Shown here: positions 1-8,308 of the stretch, piece by piece
Layout: each line of letters starts with the position of its first letter
How positions within the stretch are numbered: position 1 is the stretch's first letter
Source: Streptomyces sp. NBC_01381
GTDB taxonomy: Bacteria > Actinomycetota > Actinomycetes > Streptomycetales > Streptomycetaceae
DNA: 64,000 bases
Assembly: GCF_026340305.1 (NCBI RefSeq)
Contig: NZ_JAPEPI010000003.1
Coordinates: 1 to 64,000 of the forward strand
Reading direction: 5' to 3'
Position numbers and translations under genes: made by a program
The notes under the pieces: model-generated
Databases searched by the model: none
Seen by the model: the letters and a program-made list of their open reading frames with translations, nothing else
Told to the model about the DNA's origin: nothing

Positions 1-78
1 CCGGAAGGCGTGGTGGATCGCGTACATCATCGTCAGGTCGACGGCGGGTGCGCCGCCGGTCTGCGCTGGGGCGTTCAC
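1..78 (-). CDS. Hemerythrin-like domain protein, N-terminus only
   Basis: Only the first 26 codons lie in the window, and the gene continues to the left of base 1. Translation from a GTG at 78 gives an Ala/Pro-rich leader followed by DLTMMYAIHHAFR, which resembles the first helix of hemerythrin-type HHE cation-binding proteins, where HHAF supplies early diiron ligands. A GAGGAG ribosome site lies about 8 bases upstream of the GTG and supports this start. Hemerythrin-like proteins bind O2, NO or iron in the cytoplasm. The assignment rests on a short stretch and is inference. Confidence 0.5.
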   Translation of the reverse strand, partial: MNAPAQTGGAPAVDLTMMYAIHHAFR

Positions 79-147
79 TGCGGACTCCTCAGGGTCGGGT
101 ACGGCGTGCGGGCCCGGGTCTGCGGGCCCGGCGGGCATCGGGGCGGC

Positions 148-1719
148 TCAGATCACGACGCCCATCTCGGCGTTCTCCGCGTCCTTGGAGGAGACCCGGA
201 TCACCAGGACGGCCAGGACGAACGCACCGAGCAGGACGAAGCCCGTCACCAGGAACGCCGTGCCGTATCCGTGCGCGAGCGAGTCGAAGACCGCCTTGCG
301 GACCTGCGGCGGCATGTGCGCCGCGTCCGCGGGCCCGTAGCCCTCGGCCGCCTTGGCGGCGGCCGGGCCCATCAGCTCCGTGAGCCGGTCCTTGGTGGCG
401 GTGACCGCGATCGTTCCCAGTGCGGCGAGCCCCAGCGCGGCGCCGACCTGCTGTCCGGCGTTGAGCAGGGCGGAGGAGACACCGGCCTGGGCCTTGCGCA
501 CCCCTGCCACCGCCGCGAGGGTCAGCGGCACGAAGCACAGGCCCACGCTGCAGCCGGAGAGGACCAGCGGGCCGAGCAGGTCGGCGCTGTAGCTGCCGTC
601 CTCGCTGAGCCGGGAGAACCAGAAGAAGGCGACGGCCGCCAGGAGTGTCCCGGCGCCGAGCAGGATGCGCGGGCCGACGCGCCCCACCACCTGGCTGCTG
701 ATCGTCGCGAAGACGGCCGCACCCACGGCGAACGGCAGGAAGGAGAAGCCGGTCTTGAGCGGGCTGAAGCCGAGCACGATCTGCATGAAGAGGGTGAGGA
801 AGTAGAAGAGGACGATCATGCCGGCGCCGAGCGCCAGCATGATCGCGTACGCCCCGGAGCGGTTGCGGTTGCGGAAGATGCTCAGCGGCATGAGCGGGGA
901 GTTGCTGCGGACCTCGATGAAGATGAAGAGGACGAGCAGGGCGGCGCCGACGACGAGCGGGGTGAGCGTACCGGCGCTGCCCCAGTCCTCGGTGGCCGCG
1001 TGGATCAGCCCGTACACCACGAGCGACATGCCGACGGTGGAGGTGACGGCGCCCGGCAGGTCCAGGCGCCGCCCTTCGGTGGTGACGCGCTCGGCGGGGA
1101 ACGCCTTGACGGCGGCCAGGAACAGCAGGATGCCGATGGGCACGTTGACGAACAGCACCCAGCGCCAGCTGAGCGCGTCGGTGAAGACGCCGCCCAGTAC
1201 GTTGCCCAGCGCGCCGCCCGCGCCGCCCATGGCCGCGTAGATGCCCATGGCCTTGTTGCGCTCGCCGCCCTCGGAGAACGTGCTGGCGATCAGCGCGAGC
1301 GCGGCGGGGGCGACCAGCGCTCCGGCGATGCCCTGCACGGCCCTGGCGGCGATCAGCCAGCCCTGGTTGGTCGCCACGCCGCCCAGCAGCGAGGCCACCG
1401 TCAGCAGGGCGACGCCGAAGAGGAACGTACGGCGCTGGCCGTACATGTCAGCGATCCGTCCGCCGAGCAGCAGCAGTCCGCCGAAGGCGAGCGCGTAGGC
1501 GTTGACCACCCACTCCAGGTTGGTCGCGGAGAAGTCGAGGGCGCTCTGGATGGACGGCAGTGCCACGTTCACGATCGAGACGTCGAGGACGACCATCAGC
1601 TGGGCGACCGCGATGGCGGCCAGCGCAAGACCCTTGCGGGAACCGGCGCCTGCCGCCGCGCCGGCCTGTGGGGAAGCGGGCGGGGTCGCGTGAGCCTGCC
1701 CCAGGGATCGTTCGGACAC
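148..1719 (-). CDS. MFS drug efflux transporter, DHA2 (EmrB/QacA) family, 14 TM
   Basis: A 523-residue inner-membrane proton antiporter. After a polar N-terminal tail the first helix carries LDVSIVNVALPSIQ, the DHA2 signature, followed by a helix 2-3 loop with GGRIADMYGQRR, RAVQGIAGAL in helix 4 and FVNVPIG in helix 6. Length and the number of hydrophobic stretches fit the 14-helix DHA2 class. I chose the GTG at 1719 because GGAGAG lies just upstream and the reading frame further upstream looks non-coding. It is divergent from the MBL-fold hydrolase at 2024 and lies next to polyketide tailoring genes, so export of a polyketide is the likely role (inference). No TetR regulator is adjacent. Confidence 0.9.
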   Translation of the reverse strand: MSERSLGQAHATPPASPQAGAAAGAGSRKGLALAAIAVAQLMVVLDVSIVNVALPSIQSALDFSATNLEWVVNAYALAFGGLLLLGGRIADMYGQRRTFLFGVALLTVASLLGGVATNQGWLIAARAVQGIAGALVAPAALALIASTFSEGGERNKAMGIYAAMGGAGGALGNVLGGVFTDALSWRWVLFVNVPIGILLFLAAVKAFPAERVTTEGRRLDLPGAVTSTVGMSLVVYGLIHAATEDWGSAGTLTPLVVGAALLVLFIFIEVRSNSPLMPLSIFRNRNRSGAYAIMLALGAGMIVLFYFLTLFMQIVLGFSPLKTGFSFLPFAVGAAVFATISSQVVGRVGPRILLGAGTLLAAVAFFWFSRLSEDGSYSADLLGPLVLSGCSVGLCFVPLTLAAVAGVRKAQAGVSSALLNAGQQVGAALGLAALGTIAVTATKDRLTELMGPAAAKAAEGYGPADAAHMPPQVRKAVFDSLAHGYGTAFLVTGFVLLGAFVLAVLVIRVSSKDAENAEMGVVI

Positions 1720-2023
1720 CAGATCTCTCCTGCCGATGAGCTGTGGAAATGGGGGGATGCGGGGCCGGCCGTCACATGGATCCGCGGATCCCGGCCCATG
1801 GGCACCGGCCCACCGACGAGATACGGAACAACTTGCCCCACAACTGTGGAACAGTATGTCCCGCAGAGATCTCCGGTGCAAGGTGTGCCACACAGCGGAG
1901 CCGGCTCCTGCGCCGGTCCTCCTCTCCGCGGCCATCGCGCCACCTCCACCGCTCCAGCGGGACGGCAGATCGTGAGGACCGCACGCGCACTGCCCCACCC
2001 CTGCCCCGGGAAGGAATTCCCCG
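1720..2023. promoter_or_regulatory. Divergent intergenic promoter region with palindromes
   Basis: This 304-base gap separates the divergent efflux pump and MBL-fold gene and must hold both promoters. It contains a perfect 14-bp palindrome, GGATCCGCGGATCC at 1778-1791, and a shorter one, CCACAACTGTGG, near 1840. Either could bind a TetR- or MarR-type repressor, but no regulator gene is nearby. I see no convincing coding sequence in the gap. The GGAAGGA before the ATG at 2024 is the ribosome site of the hydrolase. Confidence 0.4.
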
Positions 2024-2974
2024 ATGACCCAGCCATCGGCCACGCCCCGCCCCGGCGCCCCGCCCGCGCCGGCCCCGCCCCGTCTTCAGGAGCTCGCACC
2101 GGGCGTCCACGCCTACATCCAGCCGGACGGGGGCTGGTGCCTGAACAACGCCGGCGTGCTGATCGGCGACGACGCGGTGGCCGTGGTGGACACCGCCGCC
2201 ACCGAGCGGCGGGCCCGCGCCCTGCGCGCGGCCATCGCCGCCCGCACCCCCCTGGAGGTGCGCACGATCGTCACCACCCACCACCACGGGGACCACCACT
2301 TCGGGAACTCGGTGCTCGCCCCGCACGCCACCGTGGTGTCCCACGAGGTCACCCGGACCGAGATGGCCCGGCGCGGCCTGGCGATGCGCGAGGTCTGGCC
2401 GGACACGCAGTGGGGCGACATCAGCCTCGCCCTGCCGACCCTCACCTTCCGCGAACGCACCACGCTCCATGTCGGCGACCTGACCGCCGAGTTGATGCAC
2501 GTCGGCCCCGCGCACACCACCAGCGACATCGTGGCCTGGCTCCCCCGGCAGCGCATCCTGTTCGCCGGGGACGTCCTGCTGCCCGGCTGCACGCCCTTCG
2601 TCCTGATGGGCTCGCTGAGCGGCACCCTTAAGGCCATCGAGCGGCTGCGCGCCCTTGACCCGGCCGTCATCGTCGGCGGCCACGGTCCGGTCGCGGGCCC
2701 CGAGGTCCTCGACGCCACCCGGGACTACCTGCTGTGGGTACGCGACAGAGCCCGGGCCGGCCTGGCCGCCGGACTCTCCCCCCTGCAGACCGCGCGCGAG
2801 GCGGACCTGGGCCCCTACGCCGGGCTCCGCGACCCCGAGCGCCTGGTGGCCAACCTGCACCGCGCCTACGCCGAGGAGTCCTCGCCGGCGCGGGACACCG
2901 AGATCCGCTCGGCGCCGGTCTTCGGGGAGATGGCGCAGTACAACGGCGGCCGTCCGGTGGCATGCCACGCCTGA
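2024..2974 (+). CDS. MBL-fold metallo-hydrolase
   Basis: A 316-residue metallo-beta-lactamase-fold protein. The zinc motif THHHGDHHFGN is at residues 85-95 (HxHxDH ligands H86, H88, D90, H91). Further metal-site elements follow: a His in GPAHTTSDIV, the Asp in LFAGDVLL, and the His in VGGHGPV. There is no signal peptide; the first 20 residues are Pro/Ala-rich. Such proteins occur in polyketide clusters as hydrolases or thioesterase-like enzymes. Its place between an efflux gene and an aromatase/ketoreductase pair suggests hydrolysis or release of a polyketide intermediate (inference). The ATG at 2024 has a GGAAGGA site 9 bases upstream. Confidence 0.85.
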   Translation: MTQPSATPRPGAPPAPAPPRLQELAPGVHAYIQPDGGWCLNNAGVLIGDDAVAVVDTAATERRARALRAAIAARTPLEVRTIVTTHHHGDHHFGNSVLAPHATVVSHEVTRTEMARRGLAMREVWPDTQWGDISLALPTLTFRERTTLHVGDLTAELMHVGPAHTTSDIVAWLPRQRILFAGDVLLPGCTPFVLMGSLSGTLKAIERLRALDPAVIVGGHGPVAGPEVLDATRDYLLWVRDRARAGLAAGLSPLQTAREADLGPYAGLRDPERLVANLHRAYAEESSPARDTEIRSAPVFGEMAQYNGGRPVACHA

Positions 2975-2999
2975 GGCAGGGGCGCAGACACACCCGAGC

Positions 3000-3035
3000 G
3001 GCCCCCCGTCCACGCCACCGGCGTGGACGGGGGCC
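3000..3035. terminator. Bidirectional terminator between convergent genes
   Basis: Two 16-17-base arms (3000-3016 and 3020-3035) form a near-perfect hairpin, reading GGCGTGGACGGGGGCC on the right arm. It lies exactly between the converging stops of the MBL-fold gene (2974) and the aromatase/cyclase gene (3047). There is no long T-run, as is common in Streptomyces terminators. Confidence 0.75.
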
Positions 3036-3046
3036 GCACTGCGCGG

Positions 3047-3988
3047 TCAGCGGGCGGGACTGCGCTCGGTGAACTCCTTGGCGTGGCGCAGCGTCGCCAG
3101 ACTGTTGGTGCCCAGCGCGTCCCGGATGAAGGCCCGCGCGCCGGCCACGGTGGTCTCCGGACCCAGCAGGGTCACCGAGGACGGGTTGATGACGACGGTG
3201 TGGCGCGCCACGGCCGTCGTCACCCCCTCCGACTCCTCAAGGAGCCAGGCCCCCACATGCGCGGTGAGCAACGGCGGCACACGCAGCTGCTTGTAGACGA
3301 TCCGGGAGGAGCCAAGACTCACCCGCACCGACTCGGTGGTGTGCCGCGAGCCGTCCCTGGCGATGGTGTCCATCTCCAGGACCTGGATGTCCTCCTGCGG
3401 CTCCGTCAGCTTCACCCGGGCCACATGCGGAAGCCGCTCCTGCCACTGCTCGCCCCGCCACAAAAACGCGTGCACCTCGGCGCTCGGCGCCTCGATGCGC
3501 ACCCGGTCCTCGAAGGTGCACAGCAGTTCCCCCAGCTGCCCGGCCGACTCCGCGGTGGACTTCATCCGGCCCAGCTCGGCCTCGCTGTTGTGGTCCAGCG
3601 CACGGTTGATCCACTCGACGTTCTCGGGGGCGTCGTCCAGGGCCGTGAAGTCGTGCAGGAGCACGACCTCGCACCGGGCCTTGGACAGCGGGCGGATCTG
3701 CCACTGGCCCCCCATCGACGTCGCCGGAGCCGTGCTCCTCTCCTGCCGGAAACCGATCGTGAGCGCCTGCGGGTCGAGCCGGCGCCGCGACTGCCAGGAC
3801 TTGACCTCGTCGTTGGCCGTGGCCCAGACCTGCAGGATCTCCTCACCCTCACCGAGCGGCGTCTGCTCCACGTGCACCGAGGGGGGAAAGACGCGCGGCC
3901 AGTCGGCGGCGTCCGCGATGATTGCATACACCGCCTGCGCCGGGGCGTCGATGGTGATCGTGTGCCGAGCGTGATGCGTCACTGCCAT
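3047..3988 (-). CDS. Type II polyketide didomain aromatase/cyclase (SRPBCC)
   Basis: A 313-residue protein built of two START/SRPBCC-like halves, the arrangement of didomain aromatase/cyclases (ActVII/TcmN type) that close and aromatise the first ring of a reduced polyketide. The N-terminal half starts HTITIDAPAQAVYAIIADA and carries WPRVFPP; the second half repeats the pattern with FEDRVRIEAPSAEVHAFL. The length is normal for a didomain enzyme. The ATG at 3988 lies 38 bases after the ketoreductase stop on the same strand, so the two are almost certainly co-transcribed. Didomain cyclases act with C9-ketoreduced octaketides or decaketides, which fits the partner gene. Ketosynthase, chain-length factor and ACP genes are absent here. 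Confidence 0.88.
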   Translation of the reverse strand: MAVTHHARHTITIDAPAQAVYAIIADAADWPRVFPPSVHVEQTPLGEGEEILQVWATANDEVKSWQSRRRLDPQALTIGFRQERSTAPATSMGGQWQIRPLSKARCEVVLLHDFTALDDAPENVEWINRALDHNSEAELGRMKSTAESAGQLGELLCTFEDRVRIEAPSAEVHAFLWRGEQWQERLPHVARVKLTEPQEDIQVLEMDTIARDGSRHTTESVRVSLGSSRIVYKQLRVPPLLTAHVGAWLLEESEGVTTAVARHTVVINPSSVTLLGPETTVAGARAFIRDALGTNSLATLRHAKEFTERSPAR

Positions 3989-4026
3989 GGTGGATCCGGC
4001 TCTCCTTCGGTCGGACTGGGCGGGCA

Positions 4027-4824
4027 TCAGTAGTTGCCCAGGCCGCCGCAGACGTTCATGGCCTGGGCGGTGATCGGAGCGGCGGCGGGAGAGGCCAGGT
4101 AGCCCACCAGCGCGGCCACTTCCTCCGGGGCGGTGTAGCGGCCCAGCGGGATCTTGGCCTCGAACCGCTTGAGCACCTCTTCCTCGGCGATCTCCCAGTG
4201 GCCCGCATATCCCTGCCGGACCGACCGGGCCATGGGGGTCTCCACATAGCCGGGGCACACCGCGTTGACGGTGATCCCGGTCTTGGCCAGTTCCAGCCCG
4301 AGCGACTTGGTGAAGCCGACCACCGCATGCTTGGAGGCGCTGTACGGCGCTCCGAGCACCACTCCCTGCTTGCCGCCCGTGGAGGCGATGTTGATGATCC
4401 GCCCAACAGACCTGGACCCCATCCCGCCCGCGTTGAGCACCTCACGGGTGACGCGGAAGACACTGGTCAGATTGGTCTCGACGACGTCGTTCCACAACTC
4501 GTCCGTGATCTGCGCGGTCACCCCGCCGCCACTGCGTCCCGCGTTGTTGACCAGGATGTCGATGGGCCCGAAGCGATCGACGGCCGCCGCCACGCAACGG
4601 GCGACGTCCTGGCCCGAGCGCACGTCGGCCTCGACGCCGTCGACGCTGATGCCGCACTCCGTCAGCTCCTTCACCACCGCCGCCACATCCTCGGCACTGC
4701 GCGACGTGATGAAGACCCTGACACCGGCCCTGCCCAGCGTCTCGGCCACCGCACGGCCGATGCCCCGCGTGGCCCCCGTGACCAACGCGACCCGAGACTC
4801 CCCGCTCTGCGGCTCCGCCGTCAT
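4027..4824 (-). CDS. Polyketide ketoreductase, SDR family (ActIII-like)
   Basis: A 265-residue classical short-chain dehydrogenase. The NADPH motif TGATRGIG is at residues 16-23; NNAG is followed by the catalytic Ser region NIAS and the YSASK pair. The C-terminal CGGLGNY ending and ANAVCPGYVETPMA-type segment match C9 ketoreductases of type II polyketide synthases, which reduce the C9 carbonyl before first-ring closure. GGGAGG lies just before the ATG at 4824. It is the first gene of a two-gene reverse-strand operon with the aromatase/cyclase. FabG of fatty-acid synthesis is the alternative, but the neighbour favours polyketide work. Confidence 0.87.
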   Translation of the reverse strand: MTAEPQSGESRVALVTGATRGIGRAVAETLGRAGVRVFITSRSAEDVAAVVKELTECGISVDGVEADVRSGQDVARCVAAAVDRFGPIDILVNNAGRSGGGVTAQITDELWNDVVETNLTSVFRVTREVLNAGGMGSRSVGRIINIASTGGKQGVVLGAPYSASKHAVVGFTKSLGLELAKTGITVNAVCPGYVETPMARSVRQGYAGHWEIAEEEVLKRFEAKIPLGRYTAPEEVAALVGYLASPAAAPITAQAMNVCGGLGNY

Positions 4825-5990
4825 GATGCTCCCTCCCGACCTGCCCGACACTGCCTGAACAGGTCCGAGCCTGGAGGGCGGCCCTGGAGGATGACTGAAG
4901 ACCCAGGAGTGCGAACACGGGCCCGCCACAGACAACCGCCCGCGGCCACGAGCCCTGCCGCACCCCGAGTCCCGCCCGGCCCACCCCGCGGCAGAGCACG
5001 GCGAGACCCGCCGCCCCCGCACCGGGCTCCACCCCGTACAGGCACAACGCCAGCGAGGGTCTCACCACGGGCCCCCAACACAGCCCGCCCGCCCCAGACA
5101 CCCCCCAGACACCCCCGGGCAGCACCTCACCACCCGGGGGTGTCACCTCACCACCCGGGGGTGTCACCAAGAACACCGCCCCCCGGACACCGGTCCCCTC
5201 CCGATGACGGGCGGCTCGAACCGGACCCGGCCCAGGACACCGCCCCGGCCCAGAGCGGCATCGAGGCACAGCGCGCCGGCCGACACCGCCCCCCGCGCGC
5301 GCACCGGCCACTGCCCGCCGCAATCCACCACCAGGCACTCGAACGCCTCCGCAGAGAACAACACCGAAGCGCCGGGCACAACGAAGCCATCGGCCCGGAC
5401 ACCCACACCATCCTCCTCACCACACCCCCAAGCCACACCACCCCGGCAACAGCACACCCGGGCACGGGGCCCGGCCACAGCCGAGCCGGGGCACGAAGGC
5501 GGGCAGGCAGCGTTCTCGCCACCGCCGACCGCCTCCGGCACACCCCGCTCCCCGGCATCCGCAGCACGCCCAGCATCCGCGGCAGGCCCCGGCGGCCCCG
5601 CGCGGACCGCGTCGCCCACGCCCCAGACACGGCGTGCGGCCCTCCCCCCCCCGGCCTTGCCCGCAACACTTCCGGCAACGCAGAGCGATTCACGTCATGG
5701 AGAGTGATTCACGTCATCGGGGGTGAGGGGGTTGCTGCCCGCCCATGCCTCCAGCATCAGACACGTCCGGCGTCACGGGCGCACCCCCCGCCCCTACAGG
5801 GAGTTGACGGCGCCTCAGCCCAACCCGCAGTCCCCGCCGCCCAGCCCGCGCGCGGCGGTCATCCTGCCGCCCGGCGTCCTGGCCGCCACCGCCGCGGCGG
5901 CCCTGACCGTCCCTGCCCAAGGCACCCCGGCCGGTCGACTCCTCACCGGGGCCGGCCCGTTCACCGCCGGCGTACTGCCCTTCAACACGA
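4825..5990. other. Gene-poor, strongly C-biased stretch
   Basis: Long open frames exist here on both strands only because stop codons are rare in such GC-rich DNA; their translations are Pro/Arg/Ala low-complexity and show no domain. Apart from the tandem repeats at 5123-5164 I see no supported gene. The segment just upstream of 4824 should hold the promoter of the ketoreductase operon. Confidence 0.5.
5123..5164. repeat. Two perfect 21-bp tandem repeats with internal dyad
   Basis: The unit at 5123-5143 is repeated exactly at 5144-5164. Each copy contains CACCCGGGGGTG, a dyad with CACCC/GGGTG arms, and a related CACCCCCGGG lies just to the left. They sit about 300 bases upstream of the ketoreductase start, so they could be tandem binding sites for a regulator of that operon. 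That role is inference. Confidence 0.5.
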
Positions 5991-6401
5991 TCACCGCCTG
6001 GCGTCGGCGCCCCGTTCGACGGCGGGGACGCCGGCGCAAGCCATGATGCTCTGCGCGTCGATCACCACCGCGGCCGGCTCCGCCAGGCGGCTCCCGCCCT
6101 CGCGCACCCGGCGCCGCATCAGGGCGTCGAGCCGCTCCAAGATGCCGCCCTTCTCCCCGCGGCCGAAGCAGTGCCACACCCCGTTCCAGTGCGGGCCAGT
6201 GTGCGGAAAGCAGCGCCAAGCAATCCCGGTGCGAACCACCCAGAGCACCGCATCCAGGAGGCCGCGCAGACCGCGGCGGGGCGGATGGCCGATGCCGAGG
6301 CCACGGCCGACCCTGCCCCCCCGCCAGCCCGTCAGGAGCGGCCCGGCCGGCACCCAGCGGGCGCCGGACAGGCCGCCAAGATGGCGACAGCGTGCGCCCA
6401 T
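5991..6401 (-). pseudogene. IS5-family transposase relic
   Basis: Reverse-strand translation shows a stretch typical of IS5-family transposases of actinomycetes: LLDAVLWVVRTGIAWRCFPH, then WNGVWHCFGRGEKGGILERL, then AAVVIDAQSIMACAG, where DAQS holds the first catalytic Asp. Normal proteins have more complete text on both sides; here the N-terminal helix-turn-helix region and the C-terminal DDE part are missing or out of frame. No terminal repeats could be assigned. The relic is old and inactive. Confidence 0.6.
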
Positions 6402-7141
6402 GCCTCCGCCACGGCGCCGGGCCCCGGGCGCCGGTCAGGGCGCAAGGACTGGACGGCCAGGGCATTGGCGAAGCGGGGTCGCCCCCCCCGGCCCGCCCGC
6501 AGGTGTTCACGCAGCGCCCGATGCATCGCCGCCAACGACACCAACGACACCAACCGCCCCAGCACAACAGCGCTTTGACCCCGGACCAGCCGGCGGTGCC
6601 ACCGCGCGACATCCCCCAGCTGTTCGAGACGGGCCCACCACTCATCCGTGCACTCATCCGTCAACACGAACCCGCCGCGCCGCGCAACAGATTCGGCGCA
6701 CCCCCACCGGCCGGCCACCGCCGGCCGGCACCACACCGTCCGCCGCGACACCCCCGCCACCCCAGCCGCAATCGCCACATGCACCAACGCCGGCCTCCCG
6801 GCCTCCCGGCCTCATCCAACCCCGGCAGCCCGGCCACCACCGCCTGCCGCCACAGCCCCCGGCCCTGAGACCCCGAGACCAGCACCACCACATCCCCGAC
6901 AGGCGGTACCCCCTCAACCGCCGGCGGCCGCACCCGGCAGGCGCAAGGACGGCAATCCAGCAGTCACACCCACCAGCACACACCCACCACCCCGAACAGG
7001 GACAGCCCCCACACGTCACGCCCGCCCAGGCCCAGCATGCCCCCGCTTCGAAGCCCTCACGACGGCATGCCACCCCTCACACCACAAACCCGTCGCCCCG
7101 CCCGGACCTCTCGACCCGGGCGAGGCGACGGAAACAAACAC
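6402..7141. other. No supported gene
   Basis: C-rich DNA with Pro/Arg-rich shadow frames on both strands. One reverse-strand stretch near 6440-6680 contains phrases such as EWWARLEQL that might belong to a decayed gene, but I cannot assign them. Nothing else is supportable. Confidence 0.35.
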
Positions 7142-7330
7142 TCAGGCGTGGTTGTCGTTCATGTCACCGACCGAAAAGTCCACAGCCCCCTGATTGTTGT
7201 CATCACCGATCGGCGCCAGCCTGCTCTGGCCGACCGCGGGAGTGCTGGGCGCCGCCGTGGCGGTGGCCGCCGAGCCCAGCAGCGCGAGCGCGGCCAGGCC
7301 GAGAGCGGTGACAGAAAGACGGATACGCAT
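7142..7330 (-). CDS. Small secreted peptide (62 aa) with Sec signal
   Basis: ATG at 7330 has an ideal ribosome site, TTGGAGGC, 5-6 bases upstream. The product has a short basic start (MRIRLS), a hydrophobic core (VTALGLAALALLGSA) and an ATATAA signal-peptidase region near residue 27. This leaves a mature peptide of about 35 residues that is acidic and Asn/Asp-rich (GDDNNQGAVDF, GDMNDNHA). Small secreted proteins of this size are common in Streptomyces; it lacks the hydrophobic chaplin repeat and Cys. Function is unknown. It resembles in design the 46-aa peptide gene at 28312-28452. Confidence 0.75.
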   Translation of the reverse strand: MRIRLSVTALGLAALALLGSAATATAAPSTPAVGQSRLAPIGDDNNQGAVDFSVGDMNDNHA

Positions 7331-8308
7331 TTTGCCTCCAACTGAGAGTGCGGTTGATCTCATAAGCACGATTACCGGGCACACCGTTCGCCGCAACGAA
7401 TAAAGATCCATTCGGGTGGCGGGACGCAGTGTCGACCCACAGTTCCTTGACATCAGACCCGCAGACCACCCGCGAGCCAGGGCGGCCGAGCCCCCCGGCA
7501 GCCGCCTTGAGCCAGGCACTCCCCGCGCGGACAAACCACCAACGACCCAGGCGACCCACAGCACCACTCTTCAACCTCTTGCATCCGCGCCGGTACCGAC
7601 CTTGCCGCGCAGGCCCACGACGCCAGCCGCTCACCGCCCAGACAGCCACCGAGGACACGTCCGCAGCCGCCGACCCCACCCAAAACCACTGAACGCCGCC
7701 CGAGCACACCGGCGTGCACGACGAGACACATGCAGATCTCGTCGACAAGTGAGAAGACCGGCCTCACCCCGAAACCGCGCCACACAACCGCATTCACACG
7801 CCGACGCCCGGAAAGCCAAGCGGCCACGCCGGGAACAGCCCGTCCGGCCCCCACGGCTGCATCGACCACGGGACCGGCGCCACACGGACGGGGAACACAG
7901 AAACCACACAGTCACCCGCCCCACCAAGAGCCGGGACCGGGGCGCTTCTACACGGGGAGCGTGCGCCCATGGGCGCACGCTCCCCGTGGCACCCTCCAGG
8001 TCACCGAGGCGCCCACCGGAGCCGGAAGGTGATCACCGCCTCGAACTCCCGACCACAGCTCACGGCAGGTCAAGACGACCCTCCAAAGGAGCTGGGCCCA
8101 TCACCGTCCTGCCGGCTCCGCCCTTCCCGGCACAAGAGCCCCACCCAACATCGAAGAGCAGAGGGCGGCCCCCATGCCCACCATCACAAGACGGCACCCG
8201 GGGTCTACCCCTCCCCCACGCCCGGGGGTGTGCACCAGTGCGTCCAGCGCCGCCCCCGATGGAGGCTGAACCCGCTTCGGATCAGCCAGAGTCGAGGGAG
8301 AACGCACC
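7331..8308. other. Gene-free stretch with promoter and palindrome
   Basis: The part next to 7330 is locally AT-richer and should hold the promoter of the secreted-peptide gene. The rest has Pro/Arg-rich shadow frames only. It contains the 38-bp palindrome at 7951-7988, and the promoter of the lipase gene must lie between that and 8308. Confidence 0.45.
7951..7988. repeat. Perfect 38-bp palindrome
   Basis: The left half ends GTGCGCCCAT and the right half begins with its exact complement; each arm is CACGGGGAGCGTGCGCCC (7951-7968) and its reverse complement (7971-7988) around a central AT. There is no T-run and no nearby gene end: the nearest genes start 620 bases to the left (reverse strand) and 320 bases to the right (forward strand), both pointing away. 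A bidirectional transcription barrier, a regulator site or a replication/recombination structure are all possible. Confidence 0.85.

Noticed and set aside
10..2631. An 873-codon forward frame at the window start
   Set aside because: It is antisense to the clear DHA2 transporter and lacks any family feature.
5723..6046. Forward frame with a hydrophobic stretch suggesting a membrane protein
   Set aside because: It is antisense to and downstream of the IS5 relic, lacks a ribosome site, and the hydrophobic part is explained by Ala/Gly/Val-rich GC bias.
4198..7311. A frame of more than 1000 codons on the forward strand
   Set aside because: The translation is Pro/Arg/His-rich low-complexity text, it overlaps the ketoreductase gene on the other strand, and it shows no domain; it is a by-product of extreme GC content.
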